A stretch of DNA of 64,000 nucleotides from Streptomyces actuosus (GTDB taxonomy: Bacteria; Actinomycetota; Actinomycetes; Streptomycetales; Streptomycetaceae), in the NCBI RefSeq assembly GCF_016921115.1, contig NZ_JAFFZS010000030.1, positions 40,745-104,744 of the forward strand, written 5' to 3'. The first letter of the stretch is position 1; each line of letters starts with the position of its first letter. This document shows positions 1 through 7,982 of this stretch, piece after piece. The translations under genes and the position numbers were made by a program. The notes beneath the pieces were generated by a model. That model worked only from the letters and a program-made list of their open reading frames with translations. It was not told the DNA's origin and searched no databases.

Positions 1-387
1 ACGCTGCGCACCCTGGACGACGTACCGCGTCCGCTGCGCGGGCCGCTGCTCGGGGCGACCGGGTGCCGGGTCGCGCTGTCCGGCCTGACCCCGTGGGACG
101 GGCAGGACTTCGCCGAGGTGTGGGGCAAGGAGTGGACCGAGGCCCGCGACGTCACCGACCGGCAGATCATCGCCGAGACGCCCGCCGGGAAGGCCGTGCA
201 CATGCTGCGCCGGGTGATCACCGGCAAGGCGCCGACCGCCCGTGCCGTCACCGTCCGGCAGGTCGAGCGGGAGCGCTGGTCCGCCTCCGAACTGGCGCAC
301 GCGGTGCCGCCGGGGCACGCCGTGCTGTCGCTCACCGACGTCAGGGGCGAGCACGCGCCTCCGCTGCTGGTGGACCTGCGCGGCTGA
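1..387 (+). CDS. C-terminal fragment, probable conjugation-type (TraG/VirD4-like) ATPase
   Basis: The window opens inside this gene; frame 1 is open from base 1 to the TGA at 385-387, giving 128 residues of the C-terminus. Third-position G/C bias is strong, so the frame is real. The tail contains PPGHAVLSLTDVRGEHAPPL, which resembles the 'LPPGHA...PP' ending of type IV coupling-protein ATPases that pump DNA in conjugation, but no Walker motif lies inside the window. The family call is therefore an inference from a short, weakly conserved region. The next gene starts 163 bp downstream on the same strand and seems independent. An alternative is another FtsK/HerA-type ATPase of Streptomyces. Confidence 0.45.
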   Translation, partial: TLRTLDDVPRPLRGPLLGATGCRVALSGLTPWDGQDFAEVWGKEWTEARDVTDRQIIAETPAGKAVHMLRRVITGKAPTARAVTVRQVERERWSASELAHAVPPGHAVLSLTDVRGEHAPPLLVDLRG

Positions 388-550
388 CCCGGCGGCGGGC
401 CGGTGCGGCGGGCCGGCCGGGCGCCGGGCCCGCGCCGCCCCGGAATCCGCCGGCGGCCCGCACAGGACCGTACGGTGAGGCAGAATCACCGTAGGCCGTT
501 CATACGCGGCGGCCAAAAGATCACCGAGATCTCCTCGACCTGAAGGCCCC

Positions 551-2227
551 ATGCCCCCCACCCTCGCCTCACTCGTCCACCACTCCGCGCTCAAGCTGAC
601 CGTGCGGGCCGGCGGGGACCGCCTGGACGTGCCCGTGCGGTGGGCACACGTGAGCGAACTCGCCGACCCCGTGCCCTACATGGAGGGCGGCGAGCTGCTG
701 CTGATCACCGCGCTGAAACTGGACGCCGAGGACCCCGAGGCGATGCGGCGCTATGTGAAGCGGCTGGCCGGGGCCGGCGTCGTCGCGCTCGGGTTCGCCG
801 TCGGCGTCAACTACGAGGAGATCCCCGACGCCCTCGTGCACGCCGCCCGCGAGGAGGGGCTGCCGCTACTGGAGGTGCCGCGCCGCACCCCCTTCCTCGC
901 CATCAGCAAGGCGGTGTCCGCGGCCATCGCCGCCGACCAGTACCGGTCGGTCACCGCCGGATTCGCCGCACAGCGCGAACTGACCAAGCAGGCCCTCAAC
1001 GCCGGCCCCGAGGGCCTGCTCGGCGCGCTCGCCGGGCAGGTCGACGGTTGGGCGGCCCTGTACGACGCCTCCGGCGCCGTCGTCGCCACGGCACCCGAGT
1101 GGGCCGGACGGCGGGCCGCACGGCTCACCGCGGAGGTGGAGCGGCTGCGTGACCGCCCCGCACCGGCCTCCTCCGTCGTCGGCGGACCCGGCCACGAGGA
1201 CCGCGTCGAACTGCACTCCCTCGGCACCGGCCGCCGTCCGCGTGCCGCGCTCGCCGTCGGCACGGCCACCGCGCTGGGCACCGCCGAGCGGTACGCCCTG
1301 CACTCAGCCATCGCCCTGCTCACCCTCACCACGGAGCGTTCCCGCTCCCTGCGCGCCGCCGAGCAGCGACTCGGTGCCGCCGTGCTGCGGATGCTGCTGG
1401 CCGGTGAACCCGACCACGCGCGCGCGGTCGCCGGGGACCTGTACGGAGCGCTGCTGGACGCGCCCTTCCGCGTGGTCGTCGCCGAGTCGGCGTCCTCCTC
1501 CGCCGTCCGGGTGCACGCCGACGCGCACGCGCGCGTGACCGGGGCGAAGCCGTCCCCCGCCGCCGCACCGGCCGCCGCCGGTGCGGGCGGCGACCCCTTG
1601 GGCGGACTCGCCGAGGCCGTGGAGTCCGCCGCCGCCCGGGCCGGGGAGGCCGTCCTGGTCGTACCGGACAGCGGACGGCTCGTGGTGGTCGCCGCCGACG
1701 GGGGCGCCGCCGTCGGAGCCTGCACCGAGTACGCGGCGGCCCTGGAGGCGGCGCGCGCCGTGGAGGGCGCCGTGGAGGGCGCCGAGCAGCCCGTGGAGGA
1801 CGACGAACTCGTCGTCGGCCTGTCCGCGCCCGCCGGCCCGATCGCCGCCGCGACCGCGTACAAGCAGGCCGAGCAGGCGCTGTCGGTGGCGCGGCGACGG
1901 GGCCGGGTGTGCGTGGAGCACGAGCAGCTGGCGGCGGGGTCGGTGCTGCCGCTGCTCGCCGACGACGCGGTCAGGGCCTTCGCGGACGGGCTGCTGCGCA
2001 ACCTCCACGAGCACGACGCGACCGGGCGGGGGGACCTGGTGGCGTCCCTGCGGGCGTGGCTCTCGCGGCACGGCCAGTGGGACGCCGCCGCCGCCGACCT
2101 GGGGGTCCACCGCCACACCCTGCGCTACCGGATGCGGCGCGTGGAGGAGATCCTCGGCCGTTCCCTGGACGACCCGGATGTGCGGATGGAGCTGTGGCTG
2201 GCGCTGAAGGCGACGGCCACGGATTGA
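551..2227 (+). CDS. PucR-family transcriptional regulator (CdaR-type)
   Basis: Predicted DNA-binding regulator of 558 residues. The N-terminal third carries the PucR sensory domain (LKLTVRAGG, then ELADPVPYMEGGELLLITAL near residues 16-55), followed by an alanine-rich GGDEF-like middle region. The C-terminal 55 residues form the PucR helix-turn-helix (DLGVHRHTLRYRMRRVEEIL, then RMELWLALKA). Members control catabolism of purines, GABA, polyamines or amino acids. An aldehyde dehydrogenase lies 3 kb downstream on the same strand and could be a target, although a leftward gene separates them. The ATG follows an A/G-rich CTGAAGGCCCC rather than a strong Shine-Dalgarno. Family assignment is firm; ligand and regulon are unknown. 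Confidence 0.9.
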   Translation: MPPTLASLVHHSALKLTVRAGGDRLDVPVRWAHVSELADPVPYMEGGELLLITALKLDAEDPEAMRRYVKRLAGAGVVALGFAVGVNYEEIPDALVHAAREEGLPLLEVPRRTPFLAISKAVSAAIAADQYRSVTAGFAAQRELTKQALNAGPEGLLGALAGQVDGWAALYDASGAVVATAPEWAGRRAARLTAEVERLRDRPAPASSVVGGPGHEDRVELHSLGTGRRPRAALAVGTATALGTAERYALHSAIALLTLTTERSRSLRAAEQRLGAAVLRMLLAGEPDHARAVAGDLYGALLDAPFRVVVAESASSSAVRVHADAHARVTGAKPSPAAAPAAAGAGGDPLGGLAEAVESAAARAGEAVLVVPDSGRLVVVAADGGAAVGACTEYAAALEAARAVEGAVEGAEQPVEDDELVVGLSAPAGPIAAATAYKQAEQALSVARRRGRVCVEHEQLAAGSVLPLLADDAVRAFADGLLRNLHEHDATGRGDLVASLRAWLSRHGQWDAAAADLGVHRHTLRYRMRRVEEILGRSLDDPDVRMELWLALKATATD

Positions 2228-2663
2228 CGCCCCTCTCCTGCCGTCCTCTCCGGCCCACGGACCTGCTGGGATTCCGGTCCGTGCAGCTGTGCGGCACCCC
2301 CCTCGGGTTCCTGACCGCGCGGGCCACTGCCGACCGGTGAGGACCGGTCCTGCACGGCTTCCACCGGCCCGACTTCCCGTCCGTCCGGCGGCAGGTCCGA
2401 CAACTCGGTTGCCGGACGGAGCGACGTGAGGACCGGCGCTGCGCCCCGACGGGCCGCCGGGGACCGGATGCCTCACACGTTCCCCCTGAACGGTGCAACG
2501 CCGGGCAGGAGTTCGATGGCGACGGCCGCGGAGCAGGACAAAGCCCCCGCGGGCCACCGGCGGGGGCTCCGTCTCGGCGGGGGAGGGGGACCGCGGTGTT
2601 CCGTTCCCGGCCCGCGCCCCGGTCCCGGCGACGCGCTCCCCGCACGCCGCCGGGACACGGCGG
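2228..2663. other. Intergenic region between convergent genes
   Basis: This 436-bp stretch separates the PucR gene from the leftward NHL-repeat gene. No frame shows a convincing coding pattern with a ribosome binding site. It contains the hairpin at 2542-2568 listed separately and is otherwise unremarkable G+C-rich spacer. Confidence 0.6.
2542..2568. terminator. Hairpin, candidate bidirectional terminator
   Basis: A perfect 9-bp inverted repeat (AGCCCCCGC / GCGGGGGCT) with a 9-nt loop lies between convergent genes. There is no long T-run, as is usual for Streptomyces terminators. Its position 96 bp past the stop of the leftward gene suits that role. Confidence 0.5.
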
Positions 2664-4673
2664 TCACAGGTGCTGCGGTGCTCCCAGCAGGGGAGTGCGC
2701 ACCGGAGCGGCGAGACCGACGAACACGACCATCTCGCGGCCGCCCGGGTTGGTCTGCACGGGCACGTCGCGCCAGTTGTTGGCCAGCCACACGTTGCCGG
2801 ACGGGTCGATCTGGACGGCCGTGTTGCGCTCCAGGCCCTGCTCCGGGTAGCCGGTCGCGGCCGGTGAGATCGGGTCGCCCGTGTGCAGCCCCTCGGGGCA
2901 GGCGGACTCGCGGGCACCGCACAGGTTCGCCACGCGGTGGCCGCCGAAGTTCGCCACCCACACCGTGTCGTTGCCGTCGACGGCGATGCCCCAGGGCAGG
3001 AACAGGCCGTCGTTGACGAACGGCTTCGCGGGCGTCGATCCGTCCGGACGGATCATCGTCACCGACGCGTCGACGTCCCGGGTGACGATGTCCTTGATCG
3101 CCTCGGCGACCATGGCGGGGGTGGTGCCCTCGCACGGGGCGACGACGGCGCCGCCGTTGGCCACCCAGACATTGCCGAGGCTGTCGGACGCGACACCCAT
3201 GGGGCGCTTGATCCCGCCGTCGGAGACCGTGCGCATCGGCCTGCCCTGCGGCGACAGCATCATGACGTTGTTGCTGCCGTTGCCGGTCACCCAGGCGCGC
3301 CCGCGGGTGTCCACCGTGATGCCGAACGGCTTGACCAGCCGGTCCCCGCCCGGTGCGATGTTCCGGGCCCGGCGCGCGTCCCCGTGCGGGATCCGCGTCA
3401 CGCTCCGGCCGCCGCAGTTGGCGATCCAGACGTTGCCGTCGCGGTCGGCCTGGGTGCCCTGCGGCTGGAGGATGTCGCCGAACCGCCAGCCGCGGGGCGG
3501 CGAGAGCGGCCGGCCGTTCGGCGTGAACTCCGAGACACTGCGGTACAGGCGGCTCGCGTCGAGCGGGCAACCGGTGCCCTGGAAGCCGAAGTTGGCGGCC
3601 CAGACGTGGCCCCTGGGGTCGATGGTGGTGCCGAAGCCGACGCCGTACAGCCCGCCACCCCGGTACGGGGCACCGGGGACGTCCTCACCCGTGGGGGTCA
3701 GCCGGGACAGGATCCGCGAACCGCAGGTCGACTGCAGCGGGTCGGGGTTGAACCGGTAGTTGTTGCCGATCCAGGCGGTGCCCCGCGCGTCGAACGCGAC
3801 GTTGCCCGGCCCGTCCAGCTCGTGCCCGTTGCCCGTGTAGCGCAGGGCGAGGGTCCAGGCGGCGGGTGCCGTCTCCAGCCTCGGGCGGTACACGGTGCGG
3901 TGGTCGGCCAGGGCGTAGAGCGCCGCGGCGTTGTTGCCGGGCAGGCGGGCGATGTCGGCGACGGCCTGGAACGTCTCGCGCGGGGCGGCGGCCCCGGGGT
4001 GCGCGGCCAGGTCGAAGAGGGTGCCGCAGGTCTCGCCCGCGGTGCAGCCGGTCAGGATGTCGGCCAGCGTGTTGAATGCGCGCAGGGTGGACGTCTGGTC
4101 GCCGTTCGGCGCGGTGGTGAGCAGGCGGGCCGCCGAGCCGTCGGTGACGTCGGCCAGGTTGTGCGAGACGGCGGCGGCGTTCTGCAGGCCGGGACTGCGG
4201 CCGGCCACCTGGCCGCCGTGGGTGAACTGCGCCATGGCGAAGCCGGCGGCGACCGTGGTGCGTTCGTTGAGGACCACCTTGCCCGGCCGCCGGTGCGCGC
4301 CGAGCATCGCGACGAGGCGGACCGGCTCGACCCGGTGCGCGGCACGCGGCTGCCTGTGACCGCGCGGTCCCGTGTCCGCGGTCACGTACAGCACGGCGTC
4401 GGGGTTGTGCGGGGCGCGGTAGGCGAGGCGGAAACGGCCCTTGGCGTCGCTGCGCCCGCGGGCCAGCGGGCGGGCTCTCCCACCGAATCGGTCTCCGGCC
4501 TGCAGGAGCGTGACCTCGGCACCGGCGAGGGGCCGGCTGCCGCTGCGGACGACACCCTGCTGGTGCAGGGTCTCGTGCGAGGCGGGCGGTTCGCCGCCGG
4601 CCTCCGGGAGGGAGGCTCCCACGGCCAGGGAGGCCATGAGGGCGGTGATCAGGGCGGCACTGCGACGACGCAC
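2664..4673 (-). CDS. Secreted NHL-repeat / Vgb-like beta-propeller protein
   Basis: A 669-residue exported protein. MRRRSAALITALMASLAVGA is a clear Sec signal peptide with no lipobox cysteine. Residues about 35-110 look like a carboxypeptidase-regulatory-like beta-sandwich (VRSGSRPLAGAEVTLLQAG... DAKGRFRLAY). From about residue 265 to the end there are at least six NHL/virginiamycin-lyase-like blades, each with a WIGN, WAANFG, WIANCG, WVTGNG, WVANGG or WVANFG core preceded by an 'IDPRGHV'-type strand. Four or more cysteines after export suggest disulfides. The Vgb relatives are lyases, but I see no basis for assigning an enzyme activity. The gene stands alone, with a long intergenic region upstream. 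Function: extracellular binding or sensing at best. Confidence 0.8.
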   Translation of the reverse strand: MRRRSAALITALMASLAVGASLPEAGGEPPASHETLHQQGVVRSGSRPLAGAEVTLLQAGDRFGGRARPLARGRSDAKGRFRLAYRAPHNPDAVLYVTADTGPRGHRQPRAAHRVEPVRLVAMLGAHRRPGKVVLNERTTVAAGFAMAQFTHGGQVAGRSPGLQNAAAVSHNLADVTDGSAARLLTTAPNGDQTSTLRAFNTLADILTGCTAGETCGTLFDLAAHPGAAAPRETFQAVADIARLPGNNAAALYALADHRTVYRPRLETAPAAWTLALRYTGNGHELDGPGNVAFDARGTAWIGNNYRFNPDPLQSTCGSRILSRLTPTGEDVPGAPYRGGGLYGVGFGTTIDPRGHVWAANFGFQGTGCPLDASRLYRSVSEFTPNGRPLSPPRGWRFGDILQPQGTQADRDGNVWIANCGGRSVTRIPHGDARRARNIAPGGDRLVKPFGITVDTRGRAWVTGNGSNNVMMLSPQGRPMRTVSDGGIKRPMGVASDSLGNVWVANGGAVVAPCEGTTPAMVAEAIKDIVTRDVDASVTMIRPDGSTPAKPFVNDGLFLPWGIAVDGNDTVWVANFGGHRVANLCGARESACPEGLHTGDPISPAATGYPEQGLERNTAVQIDPSGNVWLANNWRDVPVQTNPGGREMVVFVGLAAPVRTPLLGAPQHL

Positions 4674-5339
4674 GGTGACTCCGTTTCTTCGGCTGCTACG
4701 GCGGATCAGAACGGCGGCCGGGCCCTTCGCCGGTGCGGCCTCCGGCCGCGGCGACGGCTTTCACGGTGTCATCGAGGCGGGTGCCGAAACGGTCCGCCGC
4801 CTTGGCGTGGCGCCGCCGCCACCCGTTCGGCCGACCGCCGGTCGGTGGGGGAGGCCGCGGGGGTCGGCGCCCGCGTCCGCCCCGGACCCGACCGGGCCCG
4901 GTCGGGAACGCCGGCGGGGCGGGGCCGGTCCCCGGGTGGCAGAGCACCGTCGGCGGCCCCGCCCGGACCCGGACCCCGCCCGGACCCGGACCCCGCCCGG
5001 ACCCGGGCCCCGCCCGGACCCGGGCCCCGCCCGGACCCGGGGCCCGGACCCGGACCCGGCGCCGTGCGGCGCCTTGCACGGTCCGGAGGGAGCGGGCCGT
5101 GGTGTGGTGCGGGCACCGTCGCCCCGTCCCGCACCGTGGGACATGCCGGACATCGCCGGCGCGCACAGGGACGCCCCGACCCCCGGGCGAACGCCCCCAC
5201 CAGGCAGCCGTACGCCAAACCGGAGCATGCCCCTCGCCCACTGCTACGCCCCGGACAAACACCCCCCGGCCGCCGCCGCCCTACCGTGGACCGGGACAGG
5301 CAAGAACACCCCCAAACGCGGAAGGGCCGGGACTCGCAC
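4674..5339. other. Long divergent intergenic region with minisatellite
   Basis: These 666 bp separate the divergent NHL-repeat and aldehyde dehydrogenase genes. Open frames here are by-products of extreme G+C, lacking ribosome binding sites and conserved motifs. The middle holds five 17-bp tandem repeats (4957-5041). Promoters for both flanking genes must lie here, but I cannot place them with confidence. Confidence 0.6.
4957..5041. repeat. Five 17-bp tandem repeats
   Basis: Five contiguous copies of CCCCGCCCGGACCCGGR: two end in A and three in G, with no other differences. A degenerate partial copy follows to about 5060. The array lies in the divergent promoter region. The unit length is not a multiple of three and no gene is evident, so it is not a coding repeat. 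Confidence 0.9.
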
Positions 5340-6785
5340 ATGACTTCCACCCACGCCTTCTGGCTCGCCGGCCGCCAGGCCACCGGCGAGGACACCTTCG
5401 ACGTCACCTCCCCGTGGGACGGCCGGCTCGTCGGCAGGGCGAGCGTGCCGTCCGAGGCCCAGGTCGAGGAGGCCGTGGCCGCCGCGTACGCCGTGCGGGA
5501 CGAGTTCGCCGCCACCCCGGCGCACGTCCGTGCCGCCGCCCTCGACCACGTCAGCAAGCGCCTCGTCGAGCGCACCGAGGAGATCGCCCGACTGATCTCC
5601 GCCGAGAACGGAAAGCCGATCAAGTGGGCCCGCGGCGAGGTCGGTCGCGCCGTGTCCGTGTTCCGCTTCGCGGCCGAGGAGGCCCGCCGGTTCAACGGCG
5701 GCGAGGCCCAGCGCCTCGACACCGACGCCGGCGGCCAGGGCCGGCTGGCGCTCACCCGCCGGTTCCCCAAGGGCGTCGTGCTCGGCATCGCGCCGTTCAA
5801 CTTCCCGCTGAACCTGTGCGCCCACAAGGTCGCCCCGGCGATCGCGGTCGGCGCGCCGATCATCCTCAAGCCGGCCCCGGCCACCCCGCTGTCCGGGCTG
5901 ATCCTCGGCGAACTCCTCGCCGAGACCGACCTGCCGGCGGGCTCCTGGAGCATCCTGCCGGTCCCGAACGACCGCATGCCCGCCCTCGTCCAGGACGAGC
6001 GGCTGCCGGTCATCTCCTTCACCGGCTCCGACAAGGTCGGCTACGCGATCATGGACTCGGTGCCGCGCAAGCACTGCACCCTGGAGCTGGGCGGCAACGG
6101 CGCGGCCGTCGTGCTGGCCGACTTCGCGAGCGACGCCGACCTGGACTGGGCCGCGACCCGCATCGCGACCTTCTCCAACTACCAGGGCGGCCAGTCCTGC
6201 ATCTCCGTGCAGCGCGTGATCGCCGACGCGTCGATCCACGACCGCCTCCTGCCGCGCATCGTCGCCGCCGTCGAGGCCCAGGTCACCGGTGACCCCTCCG
6301 ACGACAAGACCGACGTCGGCCCGCTGGTCAGCGAGGACGCCGCCAAGCGGGTGGAGTCCTGGGTCGAGGAGGCGGTCGCCGCGGGCGCCACCCTCCTCAC
6401 CGGCGGCAAGCGCGACGGCGCGTCCTACGCGCCGACCGTCCTCACCGACGTGCCGGCCGACGTGACGCTCTCCTGCGAGGAGGTCTTCGGCCCGGTCCTC
6501 ACCGTGCAGAGGACCGACGGCGAGGCCGAGGCCTTCGCCGCCGTCAACGACTCCAAGTACGGTCTCCAGGCCGGCGTCTTCACCCACGACCTGCAGACCG
6601 CTTTCCGCGCCCACCGCGCCCTGGAGGTCGGCGGCGTGGTCGTCGGCGACGTCCCGTCCTACCGCGCCGACCAGATGCCGTACGGCGGCGCCAAGCAGTC
6701 CGGCGTCGGCCGCGAGGGCGTGAAGTTCGCGATGGACGACTACACCTACGAGCGGGTGCTTGTGCTCACCGGCCTCGCTCTCTGA
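5340..6785 (+). CDS. NAD(P)-dependent aldehyde dehydrogenase
   Basis: A 481-residue ALDH-superfamily enzyme oxidising an aldehyde to the carboxylic acid. The Rossmann region carries PFNFPLN, the nucleotide-binding FTGSDKVG, the general-base Glu in LELGGN (E249) and the catalytic Cys in QGGQSCISVQR (C287). The C-terminal EEVFGPVL and QMPYGGAKQSGVGREG motifs are intact. The frame is open far upstream, but the ATG at 5340 fits the family start and a GGAAGG lies about 17 nt upstream. The substrate is not determinable. A PucR regulator nearby makes a GABA or polyamine catabolic role possible, but no aminotransferase is adjacent. It is closer to the succinate-semialdehyde/glyceraldehyde-type ALDHs than to acylating ones. 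Confidence 0.92.
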   Translation: MTSTHAFWLAGRQATGEDTFDVTSPWDGRLVGRASVPSEAQVEEAVAAAYAVRDEFAATPAHVRAAALDHVSKRLVERTEEIARLISAENGKPIKWARGEVGRAVSVFRFAAEEARRFNGGEAQRLDTDAGGQGRLALTRRFPKGVVLGIAPFNFPLNLCAHKVAPAIAVGAPIILKPAPATPLSGLILGELLAETDLPAGSWSILPVPNDRMPALVQDERLPVISFTGSDKVGYAIMDSVPRKHCTLELGGNGAAVVLADFASDADLDWAATRIATFSNYQGGQSCISVQRVIADASIHDRLLPRIVAAVEAQVTGDPSDDKTDVGPLVSEDAAKRVESWVEEAVAAGATLLTGGKRDGASYAPTVLTDVPADVTLSCEEVFGPVLTVQRTDGEAEAFAAVNDSKYGLQAGVFTHDLQTAFRAHRALEVGGVVVGDVPSYRADQMPYGGAKQSGVGREGVKFAMDDYTYERVLVLTGLAL

Positions 6786-6802
6786 GCCGGCCGACCGCGG
6801 AC

Positions 6803-6847
6803 CGGCGACGGCCTGAGCCCACTGTGCGGGGGTTCGGGCCGTCGCCG
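6803..6847 (+). terminator. Hairpin after the aldehyde dehydrogenase gene
   Basis: CGGCGACGGCC pairs perfectly with GGCCGTCGCCG 23 nt later, 17 bp past the stop codon. It lies between convergent genes and could act in both directions. There is no T-run. Confidence 0.6.
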
Positions 6848-6966
6848 TGTCCATGGTCACGGGGCCCGCGCCCCGCGAGGACGCCGACACCCGAGGGCCG
6901 CCCCCGTTCGGAGCGGTCCTCGCGGGGGGCGGCCGGATCCTGCCGGCGGCGGGGTCCGGCAGGCTC

Positions 6967-7473
6967 TCAGCCGGGGTCCCGGTCCTCGTCGAAGTCACCG
7001 AGGTGCAGCGGCCCTTCACCGGGCGGCCGCCCGGCCAGCGCCCGCGGAAGGAGCGTCGCGAGGCCCTTGGGCCGAACGGCCTCCGCCGTCGAGGCCAGCT
7101 CGGGCACCGTCCACCACGCGTACCCGAAGGGTGCCTCGTCCGCGTCGATGCGCATCCGGTCGGCCTCGCCACCGGTGACGCGGACGAGGCGGTACTCCTC
7201 GTACTGGTCGCAGACCCGTCCGTCCCAGGTGAACAGCGCGCGGCGGGTCCACAGGAGCGGGCCGAGGCGGGCCGGCGCCAGGTCGAGTCCCGTCTCCTCC
7301 CGGGTCTCGCGGAGCGCCGCGCGGATCGGGTCCTCGCCGTTCTCCACCTCGCCGCCCACGGTGTACCACCACCGTGTCCCCTCCCGCCGCGGATCCCGGC
7401 CGCACATCAGGAGCAGGCGCCCATGGTCGTCCACCACCAGGACGCGGGAGGTCCGCCTCTTCTTCGCCGTCAT
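6967..7473 (-). CDS. Nudix hydrolase
   Basis: A 168-residue protein with a complete Nudix box at residues 41-63 (G41, E47, then RETREETGL), the Mg-binding site that hydrolyses nucleoside diphosphates linked to other moieties. The N-terminus SRVLVVDDHGRLLLM and the WWYTVGGEVE turn are typical. The acidic C-terminal tail (HLGDFDEDRDPG) is unassigned. Substrate class (NTP sanitising, dinucleotide or sugar nucleotide) cannot be read from sequence. It is monocistronic and convergent with the aldehyde dehydrogenase. Confidence 0.9.
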   Translation of the reverse strand: MTAKKRRTSRVLVVDDHGRLLLMCGRDPRREGTRWWYTVGGEVENGEDPIRAALRETREETGLDLAPARLGPLLWTRRALFTWDGRVCDQYEEYRLVRVTGGEADRMRIDADEAPFGYAWWTVPELASTAEAVRPKGLATLLPRALAGRPPGEGPLHLGDFDEDRDPG

Positions 7474-7982
7474 GTCCGGGCAGCCTATGGGCTTTCCCGT
7501 GATCCCGGGTGGACCGGCCGGGGCGCCGGACGGGCGCGTCCCAGGGCGGAGGGACGTCCTCGTACCGGGCGAACGCGGGCGAACGCGGGCGACCCGGCGA
7601 CGCGGCGAGGGCCATGGCCGTCGTCATGCGCCCGTCGGGACCACGGGACGGCCCCTGGCGTCACGACCCGTCAGGTCCGCCGGCCCGCGGCACCCGGCTC
7701 GGCGCCGCACGCCCGCGCGGCCCGGTCTCCGGCCCGGCACCGCGCCGGTCCCCGTCTCTCCGCCGCCGGGACCCGCGCGGGGCCGCCGGGCTTCCCGGGG
7801 AACTCCGGGGCATGTCCGGGGACTCGTCCCGGGCGGTGGACATCGAGACGTATTCCGTCCAGATCGGCCGAACGGCCGCACGCGGGGTGGTGGCCCCGCC
7901 CCGGATCGGGTACATACGATCGGGTAGCACCCGTCGGTAACCACAACGGTCCAAGATCCCGATTCGCGGCGAGGTGACCCTC
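7474..7982. other. Divergent intergenic region
   Basis: A 509-bp spacer between the leftward Nudix gene and the rightward acyl-CoA dehydrogenase gene. It contains an 11-bp direct repeat (GCGAACGCGGG, twice, near 7568-7590) and a TACGAT hexamer at 7915-7920 that would make a good -10 box for the acyl-CoA dehydrogenase, although no matching -35 is seen. No convincing gene. Confidence 0.5.

Noticed and set aside
4957..5041. Possible CRISPR array
   Set aside because: The repeats are directly adjacent without spacers, only 17 bp long, and no cas genes are present.
2883..5339. N-terminal extension of the aldehyde dehydrogenase frame by more than 800 codons
   Set aside because: The upstream part is antisense to the NHL-repeat gene; the ALDH family start and a Shine-Dalgarno fit ATG 5340.
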